64,000 nucleotides of DNA from Rutpela maculata. Its lineage: Eukaryota; Arthropoda; Insecta; Coleoptera; Cerambycidae. A program made the position numbers and the translations under genes. Each line of letters begins with the position of its first letter. The first letter of the stretch is position 1. Below, one piece after another: positions 34,121-44,420 of the stretch. The stretch is from positions 76,201,804-76,265,803 of the forward strand of contig OW386287.2 in assembly GCA_936432065.2 (NCBI GenBank), given 5' to 3'. The notes below the pieces were generated by a model. It did no database searches and was not told where the DNA came from. It saw only the letters and a program-made list of their open reading frames with translations.

Positions 34121-36124
34121 TAGTGGCTGCGGTACGTGAAACGATACTACATTTAATGAACAAGCAATGCCACTTGGCATGGTGTTAGATTAGATGTTAG
34201 AAATTAATTCCGAAGGGAAGCCACCCAAAATTTCCCTTAGGATTCAAAATGGCGGCCAATTTAAAAAATAACAGTCTTAAAATATAATAAATTTTATGGT
34301 ACCGTATTATTTCGAGTTTGGTATCATTTTAGACTATTTTTGAGTTAAGGATCAAGATACCTAAGTTTGATTTGCCATATTACAAAAAAAAAACAGGGAC
34401 AGTTCCAGTGAATTTATCTAATTTTTATATAATTTATTCACATTAATATTACGTTGTTTTCTCGTATCAGATTTGTTATTTTAATTTACGACGGTGCAGC
34501 ACTGGTGCATCGCCTAAAACCGAGATGCTCTAAAACGTTTCAGGATTATTTCGAAAAGGATTTCCAGCCCTATTTGTCAAGAGATATCTCCCGGCTTTCC
34601 TGTAGCCGAGTAGATCTAGTTTGGGATATGTATGCTGCTGATAGTTTAAAGAATAGCACGCGGCAACAAAGAGGTAATGGCATTCGACGGCAGGTAACAC
34701 TTAGTGCCAAATTACCACGTAATTGGCCAGACTTTCTTAGAAATGTCAGAAACAAAAAAGAACTTTTTCATCTTCTTGCTAATTACGCTCTAAAGAATTT
34801 CGGTACAGTTCAAGTTCTGACAAACGTCAACAGTAAAATTGTAGGGTCTATGATTGAAGGAACATCTATAGCTGATGCATCATGTGAGAAAATGAATGAG
34901 GCTGATGGTCGTCTGATCTTGCATGTACATGATATGGCACGCCACGAGGTTAAAAGGGTTCTTTTGTGTACAACAGCCACAGACGTAGTTGTGCTAGCCA
35001 TTTCATTTTTTGATACACTGAAGTCTCGCGGGTTAACCGAACTATGGATCCAATTCGGCGTCGGAAAAAACATGAGACATCTTGCAATACATCGTATTGC
35101 CGGGAAACTGGGGAACGAGAAGGCAGTCGCCCTTCGTGGATTTCATGCTTTTGCCGGTTGCGACACAGTGTCGGCATTCAATATGAAAGGCAAGCGGTCA
35201 GCTTGGAATGCATGGAAAACTTTTCCCGAGGTCACTTCTGCCTTTACTGCAATTTCTAACCCTCTACCAGCATTAGAAGAGAATGTGAGAATACTTTTGG
35301 AAAAATTTACTATGATTATGTACGATGCAGATATTCAGCTAGGCACTATAAATAAGGCAAGAAAAGTATTATTTACAACCAAGAGTAGACCATTGCCTTC
35401 CCTGCCGCCTACTGCAGATGCACTAAAGCTGCATACACTTCGTGCGGCTTACCAAGCCGGCCATATATGGGGTCAAGCAGCCAATGTTATTGAAGAATAA
35501 CTATCTCCAGTTAACTGAGGCTGGACACAGGAAGACAAAGTGTGGACCCCACAAAGGACTAGTCAACCTGCGATATGGAAGCCTGTAGGGAACTATTAAA
35601 GTGCGGGTGTAAGCAGGACTGCACTAATAGATGCAGTTGCGCTTCGGTAAGCATTCCTTGCACAATGTGCACTACATGCCGTGGACAGTGCATTAATTCT
35701 AAGTAAGATAATTAAATACTGTGTCGGGACATGATATTACAGTTGCAATTTAACTTAACGTAAATGATGAAAAAGTTGTGAGTTTATTTTCAATATTAAA
35801 AAAAAAATGAATAAATCATTTATTTATTATTCCTACATTTCATTTATTTTGACTTCATGTGGAGTTCCACAAGCCGAAAATATTCGAAAATGATACCAAA
35901 CGCGAAAAAATGCGGTAATGTATAAAATTTATGTGTTTCGGGGTACTATTATTCAAAAGGGCGCCATTTTGAATTGCAAGGGAAATTTTTTGTGGCTCCC
36001 CATTTAAAATCATTCTTGTACGTTGTAATGTACGTAATGTACGTTGTAATGATTGTGCCAAGCGGCATCGCGTGTTCACAAAATGAAGTATATACCTAAT
36101 TTTCGTCGTGTACCGCACCCACTA
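34121..36124 (+). mobile_element. 2.0-kb DNA transposon carrying the best-preserved PIN/CXC copy
   Basis: The left end is TAGTGGCTGCGGTACGTG. The right end, read inverted, is TAGTAGTGGGTGCGGTAC or, from the proposed border, TAGTGGGTGCGGTAC. CTA lies on both sides (34118-34120, 36125-36127), consistent with a 3-bp target duplication. TIR similarity extends inward through AACAAGCAATGCCACTTGGC, CCAAAATTTCCCTTAGGATTC and ATTCAAAATGGCG to about 34420 and 35850. A coding region fills the middle. It lies in intron 4. Confidence 0.78.
34454..35706 (+). pseudogene. PIN/CXC transposon protein, copy 6, near-complete core and tail
   Basis: A 348-codon open stretch (34454-35500) covers the core. In order it has VDLVWDMYAADSLK (residues about 53-66), an RGNGIRRQVTLSAKLPRNW segment, EADGRLILHVHDMARHE (about 149), TTATDVVVLAISFF (about 176) and FHAFAGCDTVSAFNMKGK (about 231). 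The 'AAYQAGHIWGQ' block lies near the end. After TAA at 35498-35500 the same line can be followed: NWGW with TGA for Trp, then a frameshift into the Cys tail CRELLKCGCKQDCTNRCSC...CTTCRGQCINSK, ending in TAA at 35704-35706. Conserved Asp/Glu positions are suggestive of a PIN/FEN1-type metal site (inference). The N-terminal region of copy 5 is not present, so it may begin internally. Confidence 0.75.
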
Positions 36125-36228
36125 CTACCTTCGTTTCAATTTAAAAGGTACATATGAACGAAATATTCCCTCGTCTTCTAGATTTGTTGCCGTATATTCA
36201 ATATTTGCACTTTAGTACCGCGTCTTTT
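36125..36228. other. Spacer between two TIR elements
   Basis: About 100 bp of AT-rich sequence separates the elements at 34121-36124 and 36229-38850. No feature was seen. Confidence 0.4.
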
Positions 36229-36959
36229 TAGTGGGGTCGGTTAGAGCTGTATTTCAAGATTACCGTTACTTGGCGGATAAAGGCACCAAATTTGGTATGA
36301 AGGTACCTTAGGGTATACTGATAAATGTTAGCCTAGGAGCTCTCTGGAATTTCTAAAAATTTTCATGTACTACTAAAATTTAAAATATTAAAAAATGTAT
36401 ATCAAAACATTTTTTTCTTTTAATTATAAATTTAGTACAAAGAGAAGGTAGACATTATGCATATCACTTTCTTCGTAATTTAAAGATCTAATTAAATAAC
36501 AGGTTATCCCATAGAGGTTCCATTTAAAAACAAATAGTTTTCGTTGAAAAACCTATATCTTTGAATTTAATGAAGAATAAATAATCGTGTTTAATGCTAG
36601 TATCTGGAGAGATAATATGTTAAAGGTGCTTACAAACCAATTTTTAACAATATTGGTAAAATCGTGGCCTTCTATTATTAAAACCAAAAATTAAAAAATC
36701 TATTTTTTGAAAATCAAAATAATATTTGAGGGTCAGATCATATGCATTTTAGCCAGCAAATTTGGTTTTCTTATCAATTACATCGAAACTGGAAGTCCAT
36801 TTGGATTCTTTACATCATATAATTGAAAATTTCATTCCATATCACACTAAATTTGAAAAAAGTAAGATGTACTAGGGACTTAATGTCTTTTTTAAATTGA
36901 GTCCACCTTTCGATTAAATCGGCCCAAAAAGGGCCAAGTTAATAGTTCTCATTTTATTT

Positions 36960-37830
36960 TAGTGTATCTTAAAAAATGTGCTAGCAATGAAAACGGTGTG
37001 AACGTCTATTTCGCAATTGACTTCTATGTTAGATGTAGTGGGGACTTAATTATTATTATTATTTTTTTTTTAATTAAAGCTAAAGAACCCACCCTTCGAA
37101 TAAAAGTGGTCTGGAAAGGGCCAGGCTATTCGATTTTTTTTCGTCTATATATCTTACTTGAGAAATTACGCTCTAGCAGCGAAAACGCTGTCGTCTGTTT
37201 CAGAACTAACTTCTATGTTAGATGTAATAGGGACTTAATTTTTTTTTTTTTTTTAATTAAGGCCACCTTTCGATTAAAATCCGAAAAGGACCACGATAAT
37301 AGATCTTATTTTATTTTAGTTTAACATAAAAAATGCGCTAGCAGCGAAAACGCTGTCAACGACTCCTTCGCGATCAACTTCTAGTTTGATGTACTAGGGA
37401 CTTATTTCTTTTTTTAATCAAAGGTAAAGAGTCCACCTTTCGATTATAATCAGTCTGGTTAATAGATCTTATTTTATTTTAGTTTAACATAAAAAATGTG
37501 CTAGCAGCGGAAACGCCGTCAACGACTATTTCGCGATTAACTTCCATGTTAGATGTACTACTAATTAAAGCTAAAATGTTAAAGATAGGATTTTTGACAA
37601 AACACATCACCCTTCGATTAAAAGTCTGAAATGGGTCCGGCTATTCAGTTTTTGTTTATTAACATATTACTTGAGAAATTACGCTCTAGCAGCGAAAACG
37701 CTGTCGTCTGTTTCGCGGCTAACTAATATGTTAGATGTACTATATAGGGACTTAATTTTTTTCAATTAAAGCCAAAGAGCTCACCTTTCAATTAACATTG
37801 GTCTGAAAAGGTCCAGGTTACTATTTTTTT
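36960..37830. repeat. Minisatellite, about five degenerate units
   Basis: Each unit has the order GTGCTAGCAGCGAAAACGCTGTC, a TTCGCGATTAACTTC block, ATGTTAGATGTACTAGGGACTTA and CCACCTTTCGATTAAA. Units start near 36975, 37170, 37335, 37498 and 37690, so spacing is 160-195 bp. Units 1, 2 and 5 carry an extra 'ACTTGAGAAATTACGCTC' lead or its absence, giving two unit types. The coding frame at 36962-37324 only reflects the repeat. Confidence 0.75.
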
Positions 37831-38039
37831 TAATGCGAGTTTTACCTGAAAATACGCGTTGGTGGTCAGAATTATTTTGAGAATTTGAGGCTAATAGCCT
37901 TCTTATTAGCTCTTGGGTCACAATTTGTAGGTGAAAATGTTGATATTATCATTACCTATGAATATATGTATTTAGAAATGCAACCAAAACAATTTTTTTC
38001 GCTGCTAGTTTCGCTGCTAAAATCAGCCTCGTCAATAAT

Positions 38040-38670
38040 GGCAATTGTCTTGCCGAATAAAGGCATTTTCTGAGTCTGACAAGTTAAATTTCATTCAATA
38101 AATCTTATAAAACACCAATAATATATAAACAGGAATTCGCAACCGGTCTTACCAGCGCAGCCAGGGCAGTTTCACCGGGTGCATGACGGGCGCGGCCGCC
38201 GCGCGGCGAGACTCGGAGTGGCGTAGCTCCGTAGCGGGTGACGCTACAGAGAAAGTACACATACCAATGAAAAGTCCAAAGTATGAAGAGAAATGTTTAT
38301 TCGGGTACGTTTTCCCCTCCTAGTCTTCATTTATCCGCAATGGCGTCATTTCGGATTTTTCTTAATTTTTGAAATTTGAACAATAGAACCGAAAATTATG
38401 AACAAAATATGCATCTGAAATACGAACGGATATGGTTCTCCGAAGCTTTTATGATCATTTCGACCCAAATCGGATTAGTAACAATATTTCTGCTGCACTT
38501 TATAGCCAGCTCTGCAATTTCTGCGACTTAGGCCCTTGTTGCTCCGCAAAAACAGGGAGGCCGACGGGGGAGAATAAGGGACTTTTTGGTACATGTTATC
38601 CTGGATCAAAACTACAATCCTGTACATTTTCAGCTTTACAATAATTAAGTCAAAAACTAAAATTCCTGGG
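38040..38670 (-). repeat. Single arm of the 2290-5350 palindrome family
   Basis: Contains the same blocks in the orientation of the right arm: GCCGAATAAAGGCATTTTCTG, GGGTGACGCTACAGAGAA, CCCAAATCGGATTAGTAAC and GGGAGGCCGACGGGGGAGAA. The Cys-tail segment is not included; the match begins just outside it. It is nested in the 36229-38850 element. Confidence 0.7.
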
Positions 38671-38859
38671 CTACGTGTGATATTTTGTCGTATTTGTTGG
38701 CAATTTTGCATTTTAGTGCTGTACATGAAAATTTTTAGAAATTCCAGAGGGCTCCTAGGCTAATATTTATTAATATACCAAGATACCTTCATATCAAATT
38801 TGGTGCTCTTATCCGCCAGGTAACGGTAATTTCAATAAGCCACCTCACTATTTCACAAA

Positions 38860-40830
38860 GCCAGCCTATTCAGGAGATATTTTCCAATATCAGACGATGG
38901 TGAATTTTGAATTGAAGAATATACATTACTGATGTGTGATGTTAATGCCAGCAATCTGTAGTCTCTTAAGGAGGTCTACAGTGAGGAATTCGAAATGAGG
39001 AACTTATGTTCTAAGTCTCTTAGCGTATGCTAGGGTCAGCCTTGCTACAAAAGTATAAATTAATTTTCTATTATGTCTATTAAGTCAGCTGTTCCTGGTC
39101 AGGAGTGGATGCAGACTCCTAGGTAAGGCATATACTGTCCGTATAGTTTCGTTAATGTAAGTGCTGAATGTCAGACTTTTGTTTAGTCTCAAGCCAAGGT
39201 ACGTCACGCACTCCCTGTTGAAATTTGGCGACCCCTGATCAAAATTTTATTTTGTGTAAAGCATCAGAAGATAACACAGGTTTACAAAAAAAAAAAGTTT
39301 TGATCTGGGAATTGGACCTATCATGCCTTAAATATTTTTGTGCGCTGAATTCGAATTTTCAATTGAAAAAATTTTCTACACTGTAGATTTCGAGTAAGCG
39401 TCAAAAATTGTCAAAAAAACGCATTCTGACGAGAAAAACCGGGATTTACTCGAAATTTACGCGGTAAAAAATTTTTAAAATTGAAAATTCGGATTCAACA
39501 CACATAAATACATAAGGAATTTTTTTTGCATATCTGTGCACTGGTGCACTTTGTGCACAGGTCTACAAAAAAAAATTTCTGTTCCAAGGACTAAACCTAT
39601 CATTCCTTATGTATTTTTGTGTGCTTAATCCGAATTTTCAATTTAAAACAAATTTTACCACGTAGATTTCAAGTAAATCTCGGTTTTTATCGTCAAAATA
39701 GGGTTTTTTGACAATAAAATCCGGGATTTACTCGAAATCTACGCGGCAGAAAATTTTTTTTCGACGGAATCGGTTTCAGCGTGTCAAAATTCGCAGACCA
39801 AACCTCTTTTTTTATATAAACCTGTGTAATCGCTTCTGACTTCTCAACGTTTACCCTAATTATCCACTGGTCATACTACATCCCGACACAACTCATGTGA
39901 GCCTTAAGAAGCATATTAGCCGCTTATAACTCCGCTCATACATGGCTGTGTGATCGACATATTTGACCAGCTTGATATTTAGGTAAAAAAAGTTGGAAAC
40001 GTACAAATTGAATCATTTGGTCGCAAATACCGACCCTTTAGAAACTCCCGTGCGAATGTCCCGCAATGTTGATAGTCTGTTATTCACTCGTCAGATACAA
40101 AAGAATTAGTTTCGTGATGTATCATGGAAAATTATAATTGTTCATTATGTATAGTAAAACGGGGATCCAGGCTGTCTCACAAGCTTTCTCAACATCTAAG
40201 AGAACTATTGTGGTACTCTTTCCAAGGTTATATTGCACTTTCACGTCATGACTTGTTGCACTGTACTTCCGGGACCTGAACGATGCTCATCACGAATGTG
40301 AAGTTCATTATGAGTAGGGGTTACTCTGTCCACGATGGCCTTCTCCGCTAACTTGAAGATCACCGACACCAACGATATTGGTCGGTGCTGCCTAGAAGCT
40401 TGGCATTCTTGTTATGTTTCAAAATAAGCAGAAGCAGGACTACAATGCATTCCACTGGCTAGGCCAGTGTTGTAGCTGCAGAATCTTGTTAGCGATGTAC
40501 GTTAGCTGCACAATACCTTTTATTGGAAGATATTTGAGAAGCCTGTATTCAATATAGCCCTTTCCCGGAGCTTTATTATTCCATAGAGTATGAATTAATT
40601 TTACTAGTTCAGAGAGCTTGACAACTGTTGTGTGGTCAAATGGATGTCGTGGTCAATAACATCGTTTATGTTATTTTCCATGCGGCGATGATCCTGATCA
40701 GTGCGTTTTTATTGTGTATTCGTTCGAAGTGGTCGGCTAGGTCATTGCCTGTATGCGCGTTAGTCAGAGATGTAGGTCTGTTTTGTTTCAACTTTATCGG
40801 ACGTCGGATAAAAGTTAAAAAAATTTTATA
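38860..40830 (-). pseudogene. Jockey-clade LINE reverse transcriptase, decayed
   Basis: On the minus strand, pieces follow in the order of a Jockey reverse transcriptase. A C-terminal endonuclease/linker 'NDLADHFERIH' lies near 40740. Then NKAPGKGYIEYRLLKYLPIK (about 40590-40520), a LTYIANKILQLQHWPSQWNA stretch (about 40505-40440) and LILKHNKNAKLLGSTDQYR come before a 'F.DVEKA.D' region near 40190. The palm boundary is near 39850, and a thumb resembling 'YLGL.L..-LTFSTYINET' lies near 39200. Stops and frame changes are numerous. Two MITEs split it at 39273-39828. Its 3' end is not clear. Confidence 0.6.
39273..39828. repeat. Two adjacent palindromic MITEs of the 18419-18705 family
   Basis: Unit 1 (39273-39540) and unit 2 (39555-39828) each contain ACAGGTYTACAAAAAAAA, a GAATTTTCAATTTAAAA stretch, a GTAGATTTCRAGTAA arm and the complementary GGGATTTACTCGAAAT arm. 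Their head-to-tail placement inside the LINE suggests one insertion followed by another into or beside it. Confidence 0.7.
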
Positions 40831-40966
40831 GTAACAGCCTACCAAATAACTGCAAATAATTCCACCAATATGAAAATTCTCGACTCATCGTATCTTCGGA
40901 TATCGAATGTTTGGGAACTCAGCTTTAGACATTTTTTTGAACATTACAAATATTTTCTTTACATAG

Positions 40967-41136
40967 GAAAGGGATGGCTGTTATACGGTCCCGAGAATTC
41001 GTACGATGGCGAATGGTTCGAAGACGAAAAGCGTGGCTTTGGTTTCAGACAATATAAAAATGGAGCCAAATACAAGGGACAATGGTTTAATAATATGAAA
41101 AATGGGGAAGGGAGTATGATTTGGCAAAATAATGAC
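40967..41136 (+). CDS. RSPH10B: RSPH10B-like protein, exon 5 (residues 270-326), MORN repeats
   Basis: The acceptor is TTTCTTTACATAG|GAAAGG and the donor GAC|GTATGT. Phase 1 from exon 4 makes Gly270 and joins KKHG|KGWLLYGPENS into one MORN repeat. The exon then encodes YDGEWFEDEKRGFGF and YKGQWFNNMKNGEGSMI. Length is 170 nt, ending in phase 0. The intron before it is 12.5 kb and the one after only 54 bp. An in-frame ATG at 40870 upstream of the acceptor belongs to a repeat also found at about 33990-34110 and is not a start. Confidence 0.9.
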
Positions 41137-41190
41137 GTATGTATAAATCCCCCCTTAGATTTAAAGTTTTATATTCGAGTACATTTCTAG

Positions 41191-41332
41191 TACTACGTTG
41201 GTGATTGGTTAGATGATAAACCTCATGGTTATGGAGAGTACACTTGGAACATATTCTTTAATAGATCTTTTACATTTCCATATTATAACTGGTATAGAGG
41301 TTCCTGGGTTGACGGTCTTAGGACTGGCGCAG
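41191..41332 (+). CDS. RSPH10B: RSPH10B-like protein, exon 6 (residues 327-374), MORN repeats
   Basis: The acceptor is CATTTCTAG|TACTAC and the donor GCAG|GTATCT (phase 1). The exon encodes YYVGDWLDDKPHGYGEYTW, then an insertion rich in aromatic residues (FFNRSFTFPYYNW), then YRGSWVDGLRTGAG. The aromatic insertion makes this repeat longer than the 23-residue norm; I know such a longer repeat in RSPH10B-like proteins but cannot align it here. The 54-bp intron 5 is near the minimum for insects. Confidence 0.9.
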
Positions 41333-42097
41333 GTATCTGTACACTTAATATAAGACAAAAATAATTCTCAAATTCATGAATCACCATAATCCAAAAACAT
41401 ACTTACCAAATATATCTGCGTTCTATACTTTAAATTTAATATCGCAACTTGAGCATCAGTATGATTAATTGCAAGTATGTTACATTTTTTTTATTAATAA
41501 CACAGGCCCACAAAAAAAAGTTTTTTTCGTGAGCGAGAATTAAGATCCACTTTTCTTTATGTTTTTCGGTGCTCTGAACACGAATCTGGAGTCAGAATAG
41601 CAAGCTTGTAGACGAATTTTCGAGCTAGAGGTCAAAATTGGACGAAAATCATGAAAACTCGGGATTTGTGATATTTCCAGGTTGAAATGAACAGAAAAAA
41701 TTTGGGAGACATGGAAATATCATTTTTGAGAGAAAATACAGTATTTTCCAATGTATTCCATTACTTGATAAAACCTCATGTACAGTGAGTTCACTTTGGA
41801 CCGCACTATTATACAAAATTTCCGAAGATATTGCTCCCAACGGTGGTTTATAAACATATTCATGAAAATTGGTTCGGGATTGTACTTACGTTCGCGATGC
41901 TGAGCAGAACTATACACGCGGGAAGAGCAATAAGGAGAGGCAGGAATTATATCTCGGGATGGTGTGGAACACTCAGCCTCCAGTCCCCAGATTAGACCCT
42001 CGTTAGTATCGACTTGTGATGAAATCTTTTGATGCTTACCTTCGGACACCTTGCACCTGTTACAATCATCTTTTTATTTGAGCGTTTCAACATTTAT

Positions 42098-43490
42098 CTC
42101 TCTATTTTCAGTGTATTATATAATATAATATATTTAATAATAATCAATTTGGCGTTCGGAGAGGCCGTTCTACTACTACAGCTGTAATCGAATTTTTGAC
42201 TGAATTATACGACAATTTAGATAATAAAAACAAGTGTATAGGGATATTCTAGATCTTAGTAAAGCCTTTGATCATGTTAATCACAACTTACTCTTACAAA
42301 AATTAGAAAGTTATGGCATTCGTGGTGTATCGCTGGAATGGTTCAGGAGTTATTTGTGTGACAGGAAACACTATGTACAGATAGGTGATATTAAATCTAG
42401 GAAAATGAAATTAACAGTAGGTGTACCACAAGGGTCTGTCCTGGGACCACTTCTTTACATAATTTACGTGAACAACTTCAGTGAAACAAATTCAATTCTT
42501 TTTGCTGATGATACATCTCTGCTTATCACTGCACAAAAATGTGCAGACGCAGTCCTAAAGGCAAATGAGCAATTAGGCAGTGCTCATAATTGGTTTACTG
42601 AGAACGACCTCATCCTAAATAGTAATAAATCCATTTTTATTCGTTTTAATATTAGTAAAATTAATACTGACCACAGCCTTTTAATAAAGTCAAATGAAGG
42701 ATCCGTTCGACAAGTTACGTCCTCAAAATTTTTAGGTTTACACATTCAAGAGAACTGTACTTGGACGGTACATATAAATGAAATTTGTAAAAAAATAGCT
42801 CCAATATGTTACTGTATTAGTCAACTACGGCAAATGGTTAGTAAAGGAGTGTTAATCAGTTTCTATAATTCATTCTTTGAATCGATTATTAGTTATGCCT
42901 TAATTGCGTGGGGTTCTTCGCCTGATATGCTGAGGGTTTTTAAATTACAGAAGAGAGCAGTACGTTTAATAGCGGGAGTAACCAGGCGAACCAGCTGTAA
43001 AGACATTTATAAACAACTTGAGATACTTACGCTACCCTGCTTATTCCTTCTTAATCTATTGGTATATGCCAGATCACAATTAAATAATAAGACCATTAAT
43101 GCAAATCATATATATAACACGAGAAATATTCATACCCTGGAAATTCCGCATCATAGATTAACATTATATAAGCACAGCCCAAAATATCTGGGAATTAAAG
43201 TATATAATAAGCTACCTAATTCGTACAAATCTATCGATGAAAAAAACTTTAAAATACAAATAAAGCATTTACTGAAAAGTAAAGCATATTATTCCGTTGA
43301 TGAGTACATTAATGATAGTTTGTAGTTTTATATTTTGTAAAATTTTGTTTTAATTTGTATTTTATATTTGTTTGTTTATCTATTGACATTGTTATCTTAA
43401 TTTTATCTGATATTTCAGATACTATTTTTTTATTTTTGATGTAAATGATCTCTTGGATAAAATAAATTATTATTATTATTATTATTAACT
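42098..43490 (+). pseudogene. 5'-truncated non-LTR retrotransposon, reverse transcriptase
   Basis: The reading starts at about 42141 with NNNQFGVRRGRSTTTAVI (RT box 1 region). It changes frame by one base near 42250 and continues in a long open stretch to 43325. There it has DLSKAFDHVNHNLL, VGVPQGSVLGPLLYIIYVNN, the catalytic FADD box (LFADDTSLLI, near 42495-42525) and the C-terminal domain with YHNT-like IYNTRNIHTLEIPHHRL and KYLGIKVYNKLP. A 3' UTR of about 130 bp ends in a (TTA)n tail at 43467-43489. The single frameshift and the missing endonuclease make it dead, but it is younger than the other LINE copies here. It resembles the Jockey/CR1-type group. Confidence 0.85.
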
Positions 43491-43905
43491 TAATTCGTTT
43501 ATCAAAACGCATTCCTGTGAGCCTTTCTGTTTTGTTAAGTTTTGATTTATTTAGTAACATTTGGTTAAGAGCTTGTGGTGTGCGCATTTTAATTGTGTTA
43601 CATTTGAATACTTAGAGCCGTTTCTCCTTTTCAGAGTTGTCGCATTCAACGGGTCCTTTTCGAGGATGTCGCATTCAACGGTGAAAGATAAACACATCGA
43701 TTTAGAACCATTGAGGATGGTGGAGAAAATATCCGCGTTGGCTTTCCGGTCAGTTATTTTAAACAGACCATATATCACTATAAAAAAAAGATCTGTCCCA
43801 CGCGATCGTGCCTCTTACCGGTTTATAAGAATATAATAGAGCAACCACTGGTTGAACCGTCGAAAATCCTCCTTCCACCCCTGCATATACTGCATATAAA
43901 ATTAG

Positions 43906-44420
43906 GTTTGATGAAGCAGTTTATGAAAGCGCTTGATAAACAGGGTGACTGCTTTGAATACTTGAGTCGAACATTCAGTCAGTTGTCGGAAGCTAAACTT
44001 AAGGAAGGAATTTTTGATGGACCTCAGATTCGGAAGATTTTGAAGGATATGTTCATTACAACGATGACTCCAAAAGAAAAAGCCGCATGGGAAAGCTTTA
44101 AGGCAGTAATCCATTAGTTCCTAGGGAATGATAGAAGTGATAACTACGAAAGCATTGTAGCTGAGATGATCAAAAATTAGGTTATTTAATGAATTTAAAA
44201 TTACATTTCCTTGACTCGCATCTAAGTTTTTTCCCTGATAATCTAGGTGACTTCAGTGAAGAGCAAGGCGAGTGATTCCATCAAGATGTCAAGGAAATAG
44301 GGAAACGGTATCAAGGAAGATGGGATATCAATATGATGGCAGAGTTTTGTTGATCATTAAAGAGAGAAATAGTCCAAGACCTGCAAAGTTAGAAGAATGC
44401 GCGGTTTATAAACGAATTAA
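43906..44420 (+). pseudogene. Third-family transposon protein, C-terminal part
   Basis: The frame at 43908-44117 reads MMKQFMKALDKQGDCFEYL, LKEGIFDGPQIRKIL and EKAAWESFKAVIH, then a TAG. It continues as FLGNDRSDNYESIVAEM. After a gap or frame change near 44170 it continues LKLHFLDSHLSFFPDNLG, DFSEEQGE(stop)FHQDVKEI and KRYQGRWDINMMAEFC(stop)S. I know this 'GIFDGPQIR ... SHL.FFP.NLG..SEEQGERFHQD' family from very many arthropod genomes; it is unnamed to me. At least three stops remove function. It lies between the TIRs at 41500 and 45020 and is probably the element's own protein. Confidence 0.7.

Larger units (their letters stand above)
36229..38850. mobile_element. 2.6-kb non-autonomous TIR element with internal minisatellite
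   Basis: The left end TAGTGGGGTCGGTTAGAGC and the right end, inverted TAGTGAGGTGGCTTATTG, lead into a shared arm of about 130 bp (ACCGTTACTTGGCGGATAA, TTCTAAAAATTTTCATGTAC). TTT lies on both sides, consistent with a 3-bp duplication. The terminal TAGTGG resembles that of 34121-36124. Inside are a tandem repeat (about 36960-37830) and a copy of one arm of the 2290-5350 palindrome (about 38040-38670). No protein was found. Confidence 0.72.

Noticed and set aside
36962..37324. 120-codon frame as a gene
   Set aside because: It runs through degenerate minisatellite units and long T/A runs.
34121..38850. TAGTG/CACTA ends and 3-bp duplications as proof of CACTA (CMC) transposons
   Set aside because: CACTA elements begin with CACTA and end with TAGTG; here the orientation is the reverse, and no CACTA transposase motif was seen.
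40870..40966. ATG at 40870 as an alternative start of the MORN gene
   Set aside because: The sequence before 40967 is repeat-derived (also at about 34025) and a good acceptor at 40965-40966 matches the phase of exon 4.
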